A stretch of 64,000 nucleotides of DNA from Erythrophleum ivorense. Its lineage: Eukaryota > Streptophyta > Magnoliopsida > Fabales > Fabaceae. The stretch spans positions 1,707,501-1,771,500 of the forward strand of contig JAIUCV010000117.1 of assembly GCA_026724425.1 (NCBI GenBank), given 5' to 3'. A program made the translations under genes and the position numbers. A model generated the notes under the pieces. The model did no database searches, was not told the origin of the DNA, and worked only from the letters and a program-made list of their open reading frames with translations. Positions 47,344 through 56,499 of the stretch are shown piece by piece (the stretch's first letter is position 1; every line of letters begins with the position of its first letter).

Positions 47344-47742
47344 TTACTCCGGAATCAGATCAAGTGCTAAACACGCATCTTTAAAAGTATGATGGACAAC
47401 TCCATCCACAGTCAGTATATCAGTAAAACTGATTGGACCCCTGACAACTTCTAGAAGAATTCGTAGATAATATGCCTCTCCGTTACGCGGTGTTACATGC
47501 GGGAGAGTTACGTTCTCTGATGCTCTGCTGTGCATGCGCCTAGGTTTCCATTCTTTCGTTTGCTCTGACCAAACCCACTTCGATGGAAACTCTGTGTAGA
47601 GAAGTTTTCTTGCTTCGGGATTCGACGCGTTACATTCCATCCAACTCGAGAATTTTGTTTTCGTAGGATTGTTAGAGACGGTATCATCGATGGAGAAAAT
47701 AATATCATGTTGGCCTGGGAGATGGAAAGGTAAGAGCTGCAT
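47344..47742 (-). pseudogene. RepHel middle fragment on the opposite strand
   Basis: The minus-strand ORF of 132 residues reads LLPFHLPGQHDIIF, FSSWMECN, ARKLLYTEFPSKWVW, GEAYYLRILLEVVRGPISF and HHTFKDACLALDLI, the Rep-helicase linker region of plant Helitrons (QxLPFHxPGQ … FPxKWVW … YYLRxLLNxVxGP). It overlaps in content with the start of the plus-strand helicase at 40774, so it comes from a second element, truncated at both ends. Confidence 0.8.
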
Positions 47743-49460
47743 CTTTTGATATCTTGAAGAAACCCTAAAAAAATTCTCGGTGATGCTGTTGAACCCATGT
47801 ATATATACCCTATAAATAATTAATTTCCATATTTATCTATAGGAAATATCAATATCGAAAGAAAAAAAAAAACTTACAATTTTAGAAGTAGTTATCTAGA
47901 AACTTAGCCCAATATCTTCAGTTGTACTGATGATTCAATTAGCCGACTTTAATATTTTGGCCCACTAAACAAAAGCAATGATAGGCGATATACAAATTCA
48001 TATGCTACTGGCCCAATAGAAGGCATACCTTTAAAACTTTCGTGTTGTCCCGACAATGGTGCACTTCTCCTTCCCTCAATCGTTACCTACGAAAAATAGC
48101 TAAAAAGGAAACATCATTGAAGCAGTTTAGTATTTCACAAGTACCTGTTTCCAATATGACTACAAAATGATTGAAAAGTCTTATATAACACTACGAGAGT
48201 CTATATAATCACTAAGAAACTAAGGGCATCTCCATCGGAGGATTTAAAATGGTTTTGAAGAAGGTTTTAAACATAAAACAGATTAGAAAAAAGATTTAAT
48301 AAAAGATAATTCTGGAGTCGAGTTCTAAGTAAAAAACTTCTGATGAATTAAAAACCCGCCACGTGTCGAGTCTATGTTAATTCACGGTTTGGAAAAACGA
48401 AAAACAGCTCACTTTCCTCTTTTCTCTTTCTCTCCACGACTCCACTGATACGAACGATGCGAATCGCCTTCTTTCCGATTTGATTCCGTCCGACCTATAT
48501 CGCCGTCTCTTCTCCGTTGCCTCGCCGTCTCCTCCGACGTACTGATCAATTTTACCGGCGATGTTATCACGATCAGCTCCATCGACGCCTCCTTCTCAGG
48601 CGAACCAAGGCACTTCGTTCACCGTCGAATCCATCCAGCGATTTAACCACTCCATCAGAATATACATAGACGATATTAGGTAAACCATGTGGAGCCATAT
48701 TCTTTATCGTTTTTATGATTTTTCTATAGTATCAATTTTAGGACTTTGATAGTTTTGAATCTATAAGATTGTTTAGTAATGACAAAATTGGTTACTTTAA
48801 GTTCCATTGCATAGAAAATTCGGCTTATACATATTTTTATAACACCAATTTGTGAATAAATCACCTTTGATATCTTTGCGTCTAGCTTTGGAATTTCATT
48901 ATGTGACTATCAATCTTGCTATCACATTCACCATTAAACAAGTTAGAAGAAAGCATGACATAGACCTGACATTATCAAACGGTTTAATTAGATCTGAAAT
49001 CTTCTTTTCGTTCACAAGCTTATGATTTGGTATATCACTTCTCTTCTAACTTCAATAACACTTAGTCTTGTATCAAAATGTAGAAATGTTGTGGCGATCA
49101 ATGTTTAACACATCATGGTGTCTTATACTAATTGGTAGCTATAATTTCGTATAATTATTTCTTTAATAAATGCCAAGTGATGTCATATCTATGAACATAA
49201 GAGAGGCTGTAACTTCTTCTATTGACACACGCAAAAGTCTCTTCTAAACCTTCATTGGAAATTGAGTTGTGTATTTATTGAATTAAATCTTAATTTCAAA
49301 ACGGTCAAAAAACTATCAATGTCATTTTAATTTCAAAATCAATTTTTTAGAAGGACGGATGATTCAGGAGAAGAAATTCACTATAACCTAAATCTCTCCC
49401 TATAAATACGGTAAACTCTCCATTTTAGACTTAAAATAGGATCACAAATTATCTTCAAAG
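47743..49460. other. Helitron region with exon-like fragment and spacer
   Basis: Contains the 48561-48679 exon-like fragment. At about 48226 the sequence GGGCATCTCCATCGGAGG resembles a common plant TE end motif, but I cannot find its partner. No other coding sequence is visible. Confidence 0.4.
48561..48679 (+). pseudogene. first-exon-like fragment, possibly a captured host gene
   Basis: A GC-richer island (48430-48680) holds a leader-like stretch rich in CTCC/TCTC. From the ATG at 48561 it reads 39 codons (MLSRSAPSTPPSQANQGTSF then TVESIQRFNHSIRIYIDDIR) to a good donor AG/GTAAAC. Codon use and composition differ from the AT-rich surroundings. I cannot name the source gene, and no second exon is visible. 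Confidence 0.4.
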
Positions 49461-50823
49461 ATGGCAAATAGGTCTAGAATCTCGGAGCTTTCTCCTCAGA
49501 GGAATGATTGGTCAATAAGGGTTAAGGTATTGAAAAAGTGGAGCGAGATGATAGACGGAGGTGGCGACATATTGCGTTTTCTGTTAGTAGATGAATTTGT
49601 AAGTTCATTCTTTATCCTTAACAATGAGTTCATGTAGATGAATAATTTTTTTGGCAAATGTAGTATCATCTGAAATAAGGAACTATGTTTTATATATACT
49701 CCTAATAATCTAATTTGCGTGTATGTAAAGGGTGGAAAAATACCTGCTAAAGTCAGCCCAGAGTTTGGACTCTATGATAGGTTCAATTTTGATGTGCACG
49801 AGGACCACTGGAAAATCTTCACTGGCTTCATCGTCGAGTTGGCATCGACTGATTTTTGCTTCGCTGTGAATGATCATTGTATTATCTTCACGGAAAATAC
49901 AGAGGTGCATAATTCAGGTGGTGTTCATCAGGATCACTATATGAACTTCAAGGACTACATAGATATAAAGAATGGAGTGTACAGCTCCCATTATCCAATT
50001 GGTATGTCAAAAAAACATAAGTTTTTGATTTGCATAGTACAATTTTTAATAGTATAGATATATGTATGTTTGTATTGGGAATCACTGTTTGATTTTAACA
50101 ATGGCTTTATTGCGTATTAGACCTTATAGGCTATCTAGAAAACGTTGGTGAACTAAAAGTTGCGAGAGACCAGAACTTTACACTTGCAAATAACAAGAAA
50201 ACTAATAAAGTGACATTCCTGATCAAGAATTTAGGGTAAGTGTTCTGAATTATTTTAAAAATACTTTTAAAAACTTATTGGTAATGTAACTTTGGTTGAA
50301 TGTACTCCGTTTAACATGTCTCAAAAGTTTTACTCTGTTTTAGTGGTGACATTTTGGAATGCAAAGCTTATGGAGTATTGGCATTCCAGCTATATGATAA
50401 ATGGTGGAGGCACGGTGATACAGAAACAATCATCACAATGAGTGACTGGATGGTTTACATGGATCCAAGTATGTTCGGTTTATCTTACTCAGTTTGTAAT
50501 TATACCATAGACAGTTAAAAATATTTCATGTATTATCTACGTCACTAAGCACTAACTAATTTTACCCCAACTAGGAACAAACGAGATCAAGATTAAGGAT
50601 GCTGGCGGTATCTCTAGATTTGAGTTTAATGGACCTTACCAGGATGTCTTTGACTTCAGTTACGAATAGTAAGTAACAAAGCTCTTCTCACTAACATTTT
50701 CAGTGATAAATTTGAAATCCATATCTTGGTAACTAATAAAACTCAAATCATATATTTTTTTTTTGCAGTTTTCATGATAGTGATGGTTCAGTCGAGGAGT
50801 CAGTCAAATCAAATTTTGTATAA
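49461..50823 (+). CDS. RPA-like OB-fold protein 5, Helitron-encoded, intact
   Basis: Six exons: 49461-49598, 49731-50001, 50121-50235, 50344-50468, 50575-50668, 50769-50823, giving 265 residues. First OB fold: ISELSPQRNDWSIRVKVLKKW … GGKIPAKVSPEF … HWKIFTGFIVEL. Linker: YPI-DLIGYLENVGEL. Second OB fold: LECKAYGVLAFQLYDKWW … TIITMSDWMVYM, then GGISRFEFNG. Introns 1, 2 and 3 are in phases 0, 1 and 2, as in gene 1. If the last intron is not spliced, a TAG at 50668-50670 ends the protein 17 residues earlier. The gene stops only 160 bp before the Helitron 3' terminus. It probably binds single-stranded DNA, by analogy with RPA. Confidence 0.8.
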
Positions 50824-50954
50824 ATCTCGATACTCTAATCATTAGAGTATGTTTCTAAAATTTCTTGATTTCATTTCGGTATATTTATTAAGATGCTTAA
50901 TTCTATAAAATAAACATATTATTATGAAGCCAAAATTTTATAATAAACCTCATA

Positions 50955-50986
50955 GCCCGCGCTGCAAGCGGCGGGCCCGTACCTAG
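50955..50986 (+). other. Helitron 3' terminus: hairpin and CTAG
   Basis: The GC stem GCCCGC (50955-50960) / GCGGGC (50971-50976), with a short inner GC pair, is followed by CCGTAC and CTAG, then host T. This is the canonical transposition terminator of Helitrons (hairpin about 6-12 nt before CTRR). Confidence 0.92.
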
Positions 50987-51400
50987 TTTCTTTATATTTT
51001 CATTGGTATTAAATAGCAATTGATACTCTTGTCACGTCACAAAATGTCATATTTCGAGAAGAGCTAATTAACTTATGAAATCTTCTTTAGATCACCATCC
51101 GCACAAAACCAACATAAGTAGATGAAAAAATCAATGAAACAAGCATAACTCAATAACCACAAAAGACTGCCTTTTGCATCAGATTAACCTTAGAAATGTA
51201 TTGCTTGTGCAAGAAGTATACCAGCTTCCATCTTCCCAATTTCTTGTTTAAGTGTTGTCTGTGATGTAACTAAAGTCTTTCCACATTCGGATCGGAGTTA
51301 TCTCTTCATACTTCCTACTCTTTTTGCAAACCAAAAAGGCAAAATTCAAAACAAACCAAAAAATTAAAAAATTAAAAAAATACACAAGAGAAATGCTCCG
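50987..51400. other. unit B spacer right of the Helitron
   Basis: The first 75 bp (TTTCTTTATATTTTCATTGGTATTA…) continue the alignment with unit A (30939 onward). After that nothing is recognisable until the GORK-tail match. Confidence 0.6.
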
Positions 51401-51608
51401 ACATTGATATGATCAGTGATAAACAGAATTATATTTGATGAAAATAGCACTGATCAAACATAGTGATCAAAACCAACTCCATGTCTTTGATTCTTTTGAT
51501 CATTCCCGCACAGAGTCATTTGAGTAAATCATGTTCTTAAAGAGCATTTTGACACAAAAGGATAATATTTATTGCAGATTATAATGATTCTTTCTATTAC
51601 AAAAGGAC
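51401..51608 (+). pseudogene. decayed copy of the GORK 3' end
   Basis: It aligns with 16156-16345: ACATTGATATGATCAGTGAT, then the degenerate last GORK codons (ACTGATCAAACATAG), then shared 3' flank (CTTTGATTCTTTTGATCATTCC and TTCTTTCTATTACAAAAGG). Only the tail of GORK is present. It sits where the GORK 3' end would lie if GORK and PUB21 were direct convergent neighbours. Confidence 0.75.
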
Positions 51609-51789
51609 ATAAACTTCATATTAACCACAGACAACGTACTTATACACAGACCAACCACGTTATATGGTTACAAACTAGTAAACAAAATATTTTTATCAAC
51701 AAAAAAAAACTAGTAAACAAAATATACATGGTTTTTACTAATTCGAATACTCTAAAAACCTGAGAGATTTTATATAGTTTTAGGGCTAA

Positions 51790-51975
51790 TTAAAGCTTAA
51801 TACACTGTAGCTGTCTGAAATGTTCATGAGCGCCTGCGATCGGAGTATCAACAATTTCTTTGCCTGCGTCACTAGCAATCGATGACCTGGATGACGTAAA
51901 CATTAGAAAAAGAACGTCCATGACGCATCCAAGAAGAGGAATCTGCGAACTACAATTGGATTTCATATCCATATT
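51790..51975 (-). CDS. small protein of unknown function, about 61 residues, copy B
   Basis: Paralogue of 31199-31393: MDMKSNCSSQIPLLGCVMDV then a hydrophobic and Ser-rich part, ending HEHFRQLQCIKL. It lacks four residues (one 12-bp deletion) and keeps the frame. The ORF can be extended upstream to 52131, but that part is not conserved as protein in copy A, so the Met at 51975 is preferred. The function is unknown. Confidence 0.5.
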   Translation of the reverse strand, partial: NMDMKSNCSSQIPLLGCVMDVLFLMFTSSRSSIASDAGKEIVDTPIAGAHEHFRQLQCIKL

Positions 51976-52389
51976 GAGATAGTTTTGAGATGCAGAAGTA
52001 AATCTTTGAGGAGAGTTGTGAGAGAAAAGTGTATGAGATGAAGAAGAAAGAGAAAAGAAAGTGAGTTTATTATATTGATGAAAAAAGACTTGGTCACCAA
52101 GAATCACATAAAAAATTGCCTTAGTCCCCAAGATTCTAATTTGTTCAACGTTTGAATAGTAGTAGTTGAATTCTAATTTGTCCGTTTATGAAAGATGGTC
52201 ACTGTATTTTCGGTTTATTTTAACATTATTTGGATCAATAAAATTAGTAATAATTCAGTTTAATTAACACTTCATAAAATTCATATTCCTCTGTTCACAA
52301 CACAGTATTATTGGTTATCTTCTTCATATGATCAAATCCGTGATCTGCAAAGAATGTTTTTTTTTTTTCCTCTGTACAATTTATCTATC

Positions 52390-53547
52390 CTAAAACATCA
52401 AAATGGCTTCTTGAGATACATCCATTAAAGAATTAACACAATCTTCATCATCATCATCACTCATTATCTTCATCTGTGTGTTCATGATCCTCAACAACTC
52501 TGTCGCTTTCCCCTTCGTCTCTCCTCCATACCCAACTTGTAAAACCAACAAAACCTTCTGAAACGCTCCTAAACGCACCGCTTCCTCAACCGCTAACGCG
52601 TTCTCTGTTTTACACAGCTTCAAAATCACCGATAAGGAGCTCCTTGTCGCTACTTCAGAAACCTTTGGAATCTTCTTCACCAAAAGCGGCATCACCATGT
52701 GAGAAATCGCTGTCAACGAAGATTTCGTTGAGCTAGACGAAACCGAATCGCGAATCAACTTCACCAACGCTTCCGCGACTCCGTTCTCCTCCGCAAACGC
52801 GTAAACTCGCGTTTCGTCCAACGCGAGAATCTCCTTCAATAAAAACGCAGCGTTTTCACGAACGGAATTGTCTCTGCTCTTCAGCAAACTCGCGACGCAA
52901 CGAAACGACGACGGAGATGCGAGCTTCGTTAAACCCTCTGACCCAATCGGAATATTCCACGTCAGCAGAGACAAAATCTCCTTTAACATAGTCGTTAATT
53001 TCCCGTCTCCCGAGAACTTCTCGAAACAATCACATAAAACAAATCCGACGCCGTTTTCGTTCAAACACTTTCGATTTTTCGCACTCTCATCCCCTAATTT
53101 CTTAATCCTCTCGATAATCTCCCCACACTTTCCGTAATCACCACGCCACGTCGCAGAGGATAATTTTCTACAAATCTCGTTGACCTCATGCGGCATCAAG
53201 GGGACACGTGGCGTAGGGATACGGTCGATCAACGACGATCCTTTCTCCACGCACCATCCTTGAATCATCTTGCGAATCGTGTGGTTCGGTATTTGATCCA
53301 GTGTGGTCAAGATCGTGTTCGTGACTGGACACGTGTTGTTTCCTGATTCGATCCATTTTTCAATGCTTGTGCGATCGTAGGTAATGCCTGTGGAGATAAT
53401 CACTGGATCTTTCATGAGGTCGATTGAGATTGGGCATTGAAATTCCGGCGGTATCGTTATCTCCGGTTCTGATTCCGACCAACTCGTTACCGGAGTTATC
53501 TCCTTCTTGCTAGCTCCACGTAGTCTCATTCCCCATATGAAACCCAT
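52390..53547 (-). CDS. PUB21: PUB21-like U-box E3 ubiquitin ligase, with a probable internal in-frame deletion
   Basis: A single exon of 385 residues. The U-box is at about 33-107 (IPPEFQCPISIDLMKDPVIISTGITYDR … CPVTNTILTTLDQIPNHTIRKMIQGWC). Armadillo-like repeats follow. U-box proteins act as E3 ligases with E2 enzymes, and the ARM part selects substrates. The close PUB20-PUB24 group acts in immunity and stress signalling. As I remember it, Arabidopsis PUB21 has about 435 residues. The missing part seems to be a block of about 50 residues between TAISHMV and MPLLVKK (near 52699), leaving the frame open. The gene may be functional with a shorter ARM domain, or it may be decaying. Copy A of its 3' end is at 31840-31925. 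Confidence 0.85.
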   Translation of the reverse strand: MGFIWGMRLRGASKKEITPVTSWSESEPEITIPPEFQCPISIDLMKDPVIISTGITYDRTSIEKWIESGNNTCPVTNTILTTLDQIPNHTIRKMIQGWCVEKGSSLIDRIPTPRVPLMPHEVNEICRKLSSATWRGDYGKCGEIIERIKKLGDESAKNRKCLNENGVGFVLCDCFEKFSGDGKLTTMLKEILSLLTWNIPIGSEGLTKLASPSSFRCVASLLKSRDNSVRENAAFLLKEILALDETRVYAFAEENGVAEALVKLIRDSVSSSSTKSSLTAISHMVMPLLVKKIPKVSEVATRSSLSVILKLCKTENALAVEEAVRLGAFQKVLLVLQVGYGGETKGKATELLRIMNTQMKIMSDDDDEDCVNSLMDVSQEAILMF

Positions 53548-54508
53548 CTTTCTGGTACAGCAAAAAATAAATATGTGACTTGGAGATTATAGTTTTGCGT
53601 TTTTAAGGTTCTTTGCATTTATTTTTTTTCTTAGTCATATTTATAGGGTTTGGTTACAAGTGTTGGGTCAAAGTCAAACGAGTAAATAAAATTAGGGGAA
53701 AAGAGAGAATGAAGAAATGTTTAATAGGTCTAATTTGCAAGCTGTTTGGTCTTAGGAAGTGGGAACTTTAGACCATTGAACATTTCAAAGAAGAACAAAC
53801 GATTAATGCAAACCTATCTTTGCGTAAATGTAAGAGGTCCCTCAAGTGCTTGTGTGATCTTGCTCTCACCAAAGCCAGAAAAATCGTCACTTTTGCGATT
53901 ATCTTTGGAGATTGTGATCGATCATGCAAATGTTTCTAGCAATTAGAGACATCACATAAGCAATGTGCATTTAGTCCTATTCAAAATTTGCATGCTTCTC
54001 CAAGCTTCCATCAGAATCCATCAAAGTCATCGCATGAGCCAAAAAAAATTCACTACGTCTCACATTTTGTTCAACAATGTCAAACAAAAATTTAGGAATA
54101 CTTAGGAAATGACTTGTAAGGTAGTAGCAAACTGACAAGAAGCTTCTTCTTTCAGCAATGAGAACATTGGTTGCAAAAGTTTTGATGTTTATTCTTGCTC
54201 ATTTTTTCGGTACATATATATGCTAGGAGCTGGATTTTAGTATTTGACACATAAAATCAGATACATACGGATTCATCACTTAAAAGTTAAATCATTAAAA
54301 TCAGATCCTATGGATTTTCGAACCCACAATATACTTGTTTTATGAATTAAATAAAAAGATACTACAGTAAATGAATGAAAAATAATTTTAGTTAATAATG
54401 ATGTATTTTTCAAAATAACTATTTTCTTTTTTAGCAGCACAAAATCAAAACTATTTTAAACCATCCTATTAAGATACGATCATACTAGTGTTAACCGATA
54501 AGACTTAA
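53548..54508. other. PUB21 upstream region and spacer
   Basis: It contains the PUB21 promoter side (minus strand), without a clear single TATA box. No gene is supported. The small ORFs here are unconvincing. Confidence 0.4.
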
Positions 54509-55078
54509 TAGGCCTGGTACTTCGGGTGTTCGGGTAGGAATCGTTTAGATATGGGTCTATTGGGTATATAAATATTATACTCATATAAGTTCCTAAGGAG
54601 TTTCGGTTCGGTATCGGATCGGTATTTTTGGTTTCGGGTCGGTTCGGTAACACCAAATATTACCCAAATTTTTTTGGTTATGGTTCGGATTCGGGTATTT
54701 CGGATATTTATTAGCCAAAAACCTAAAAATATACCCAAAGACCTAAAAAAATATATATGAAAACCCAAAAATATATTGAAAATCTCGGAAAATATTCACG
54801 AAAACTCAAAAAATATCTGAAAATCTGAAAAATTAAATGAAAAAAATCAAAAAATTGTAATATATCCGAAAATTCATAGAAATATTAAAAAAAAAAAAAC
54901 TTATTTATAATTCAGGTCATTTGGATAATCCGATCGGGTATTGGTTCGGTTCAGGTAATACCCGATACCCACGGATATTTAAATATTTTATCTATTGAGT
55001 AAATTGTCTTATATCGGTTCGGTTTGGTTTCAGATATTTCGGTTCGGTTCGGGTACGGGTTTCGGGAAAAAGTGCCTA
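54509..55078. mobile_element. hAT-like MITE rich in TTCGG/CCGAA motifs (8-bp target duplication)
   Basis: The 570-bp element begins TAGGCCTGGTAC and ends AAAGTGCCTA (inverted TAGGCACTTT). It is flanked by perfect 8-bp AGACTTAA (54501-54508 and 55079-55086). Many GGTTCGGTTCGGGT and AAAACCCAAAAATAT units fill it. There is no coding capacity. The inverted TAGGC ends plus the 8-bp duplication support a hAT-type non-autonomous element. It is related to 9766-10212 by its start. Confidence 0.75.
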
Positions 55079-55289
55079 AGACTTAAGATCCTCAAGTTGG
55101 TTTATTCAATTCGGTTCAATGCGGTTAAGGATGTAAGTTGACTATTCTTCGAAATTTGGATTGGATCTCTCATCTCTCTTTCTTCGCTCTCTCGCAGACA
55201 AACAGAGTTTCTCACCAGACATCGTCGACGCTTGACCTCGACCTCCCTCTTCCTCTATCACTCGCAGTCTTGATTACAAGGTAATCTCC

Positions 55290-55806
55290 CGAGCTTTTCG
55301 TGTGTCGAATTTCTCTCTTCTGCTGATTGTATGTTAATTCGGTTTCTGGGAATGTGTAGATTTTAGACTCCCTCTTTCTCTCTCTCGCAATCGAATTCTC
55401 TACGTAATCGATACAATTCCTCTGTTCATCAATTCGTAACTTCTTATTTCCGATCAGATTTGACCACTTTCAATTTGCCGATCTATTTTTCTTCTATTGT
55501 AGAATTTTTCCGATCAGATTTGACCACTTTCAATTTGCCGATCTATTTTTCTTCTATTGTAGAATTTTCCACTTTCTTTATGTTCAGACCATATTTTATC
55601 ACTAATACGTCTTTTAGTTTGGTTTAGAACAAAACTCAGTAAATGTCTGAACAAGAGCTTCTTAGATAGTTATTTGTGCATGTCTGTGTTCACTACATAA
55701 ACTAGTTTAGTTTTGGATTTTCGAAGTTTCAAGCATCTTCACATATGTTTTATTTAGGGTTTCTGTTTATTGGAGATCACGGCTTATTCAAAGAGAATCC
55801 CGTGAA
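55290..55806 (+). repeat. direct repeat copy 1 of the 5' leader region of the 57112 gene
   Basis: It matches 56500-56965 along most of its length (GCTGATTGTATSTTAATTC, GATACAATTCCTCTGTTCATCA, GATCAGATTTGACCACTTT, TTCAAAGAGAATCCCGTGA). It also contains a 60-bp internal tandem duplication (CCGATCAGATTTGACCACTT units at about 55451 and 55510) that copy 2 lacks. Confidence 0.85.
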
Positions 55807-55850
55807 AGCAAGCAAGCAGAAGGGTCATCGAAAGTGAAACTAATCAAACC

Positions 55851-56440
55851 AAGCAAAGGGTCATCGAAAGTGAAAGTAATCTGAGATTACGGTAATTGTT
55901 GGGTTAACAACGTGAATGATTTTCCAAACCTTTCTAAGAGAATCCAGGTTTATCTTAACAAACCATCTTATGATGGGAGTAACTATATGGTGGAGAATAT
56001 CTATGTGATTGGCCCGAAAGGAAAGAGAGCTACTCTGATTAATGGATGCAAAGCAATAATGACCTGAGTTAAAATTCCGCAGATTGGAAAAAGATGGGGA
56101 AAGAGAAATTGTGGTGTATTCATTGTAGATACAAAAGACAACAAAGGTATAACCAGAGAATCTACAATGAATACGCCACAATTTTCCCTTCCACATCTTT
56201 TTCCAATCTGTGGAATTTTAACTAAGGTCATTGTTGCTTTGCATCCATTAATCAGAGTAGCTCTCTTTCTTTTCGGGCCAATCGCATAGATATTCTCCAC
56301 CATATAGTTACTCCTATCATAAGGTGGTTTGTTAAGATAACTTTGGATTCTCTTATAAATGTTTAGAAGATCATTCACGTTGTTAACCCAACAATTACCG
56401 TAATCCCAGATTACTTTCAGTTTTGATGACCCTTTGCTTG
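55851..56440. repeat. inverted repeat (hairpin) made of an NYN-domain-like gene fragment
   Basis: Left arm 55851-56130, loop 56131-56159, right arm 56160-56440. The arms are about 92% identical by eye. On the minus strand, the right arm with its flank (56498-56160) reads an open frame with KLKVIWDYGNC, SYLNKPPYDRSNYMVENIYA and TLINGCKATMT. This resembles the NYN (limkain/MARF1-type) putative RNase domain of plants. The left arm has stops. Transcription across it would give a near-perfect 280-bp hairpin RNA. Confidence 0.85.
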
Positions 56441-56499
56441 CTTTGGTATTCCGGAAAAAATCTACAATGAATACGCCAACCAAAGTAATCAATCTCACG

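Larger units (their letters stand above)
34159..50986 (+). mobile_element. Helitron, 16.8 kb, non-autonomous (helicase remnant, RPA-like genes, captured fragments)
   Basis: The 5' end is TCTATACTATTATTTGCG (34159) and the 3' end CTAG (50983-50986), with a GC-rich hairpin 6 nt before it. It is inserted between A (34158) and T (50987), without target duplication, as Helitrons do. The unoccupied site exists in duplication unit A (near 30938). Contents left to right: LecRK-like fragment, RPA-like gene 1, helicase, RPA-like genes 2 to 4, an opposite-strand RepHel fragment, a host exon-like fragment, and RPA-like gene 5. I find no HUH Rep nuclease domain, so it should depend on a partner element. 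It may be a composite of nested Helitrons. Confidence 0.92.

Noticed and set aside
52868..53137. Plus-strand ORF inside PUB21
   Set aside because: Antisense shadow of the PUB21 coding frame.
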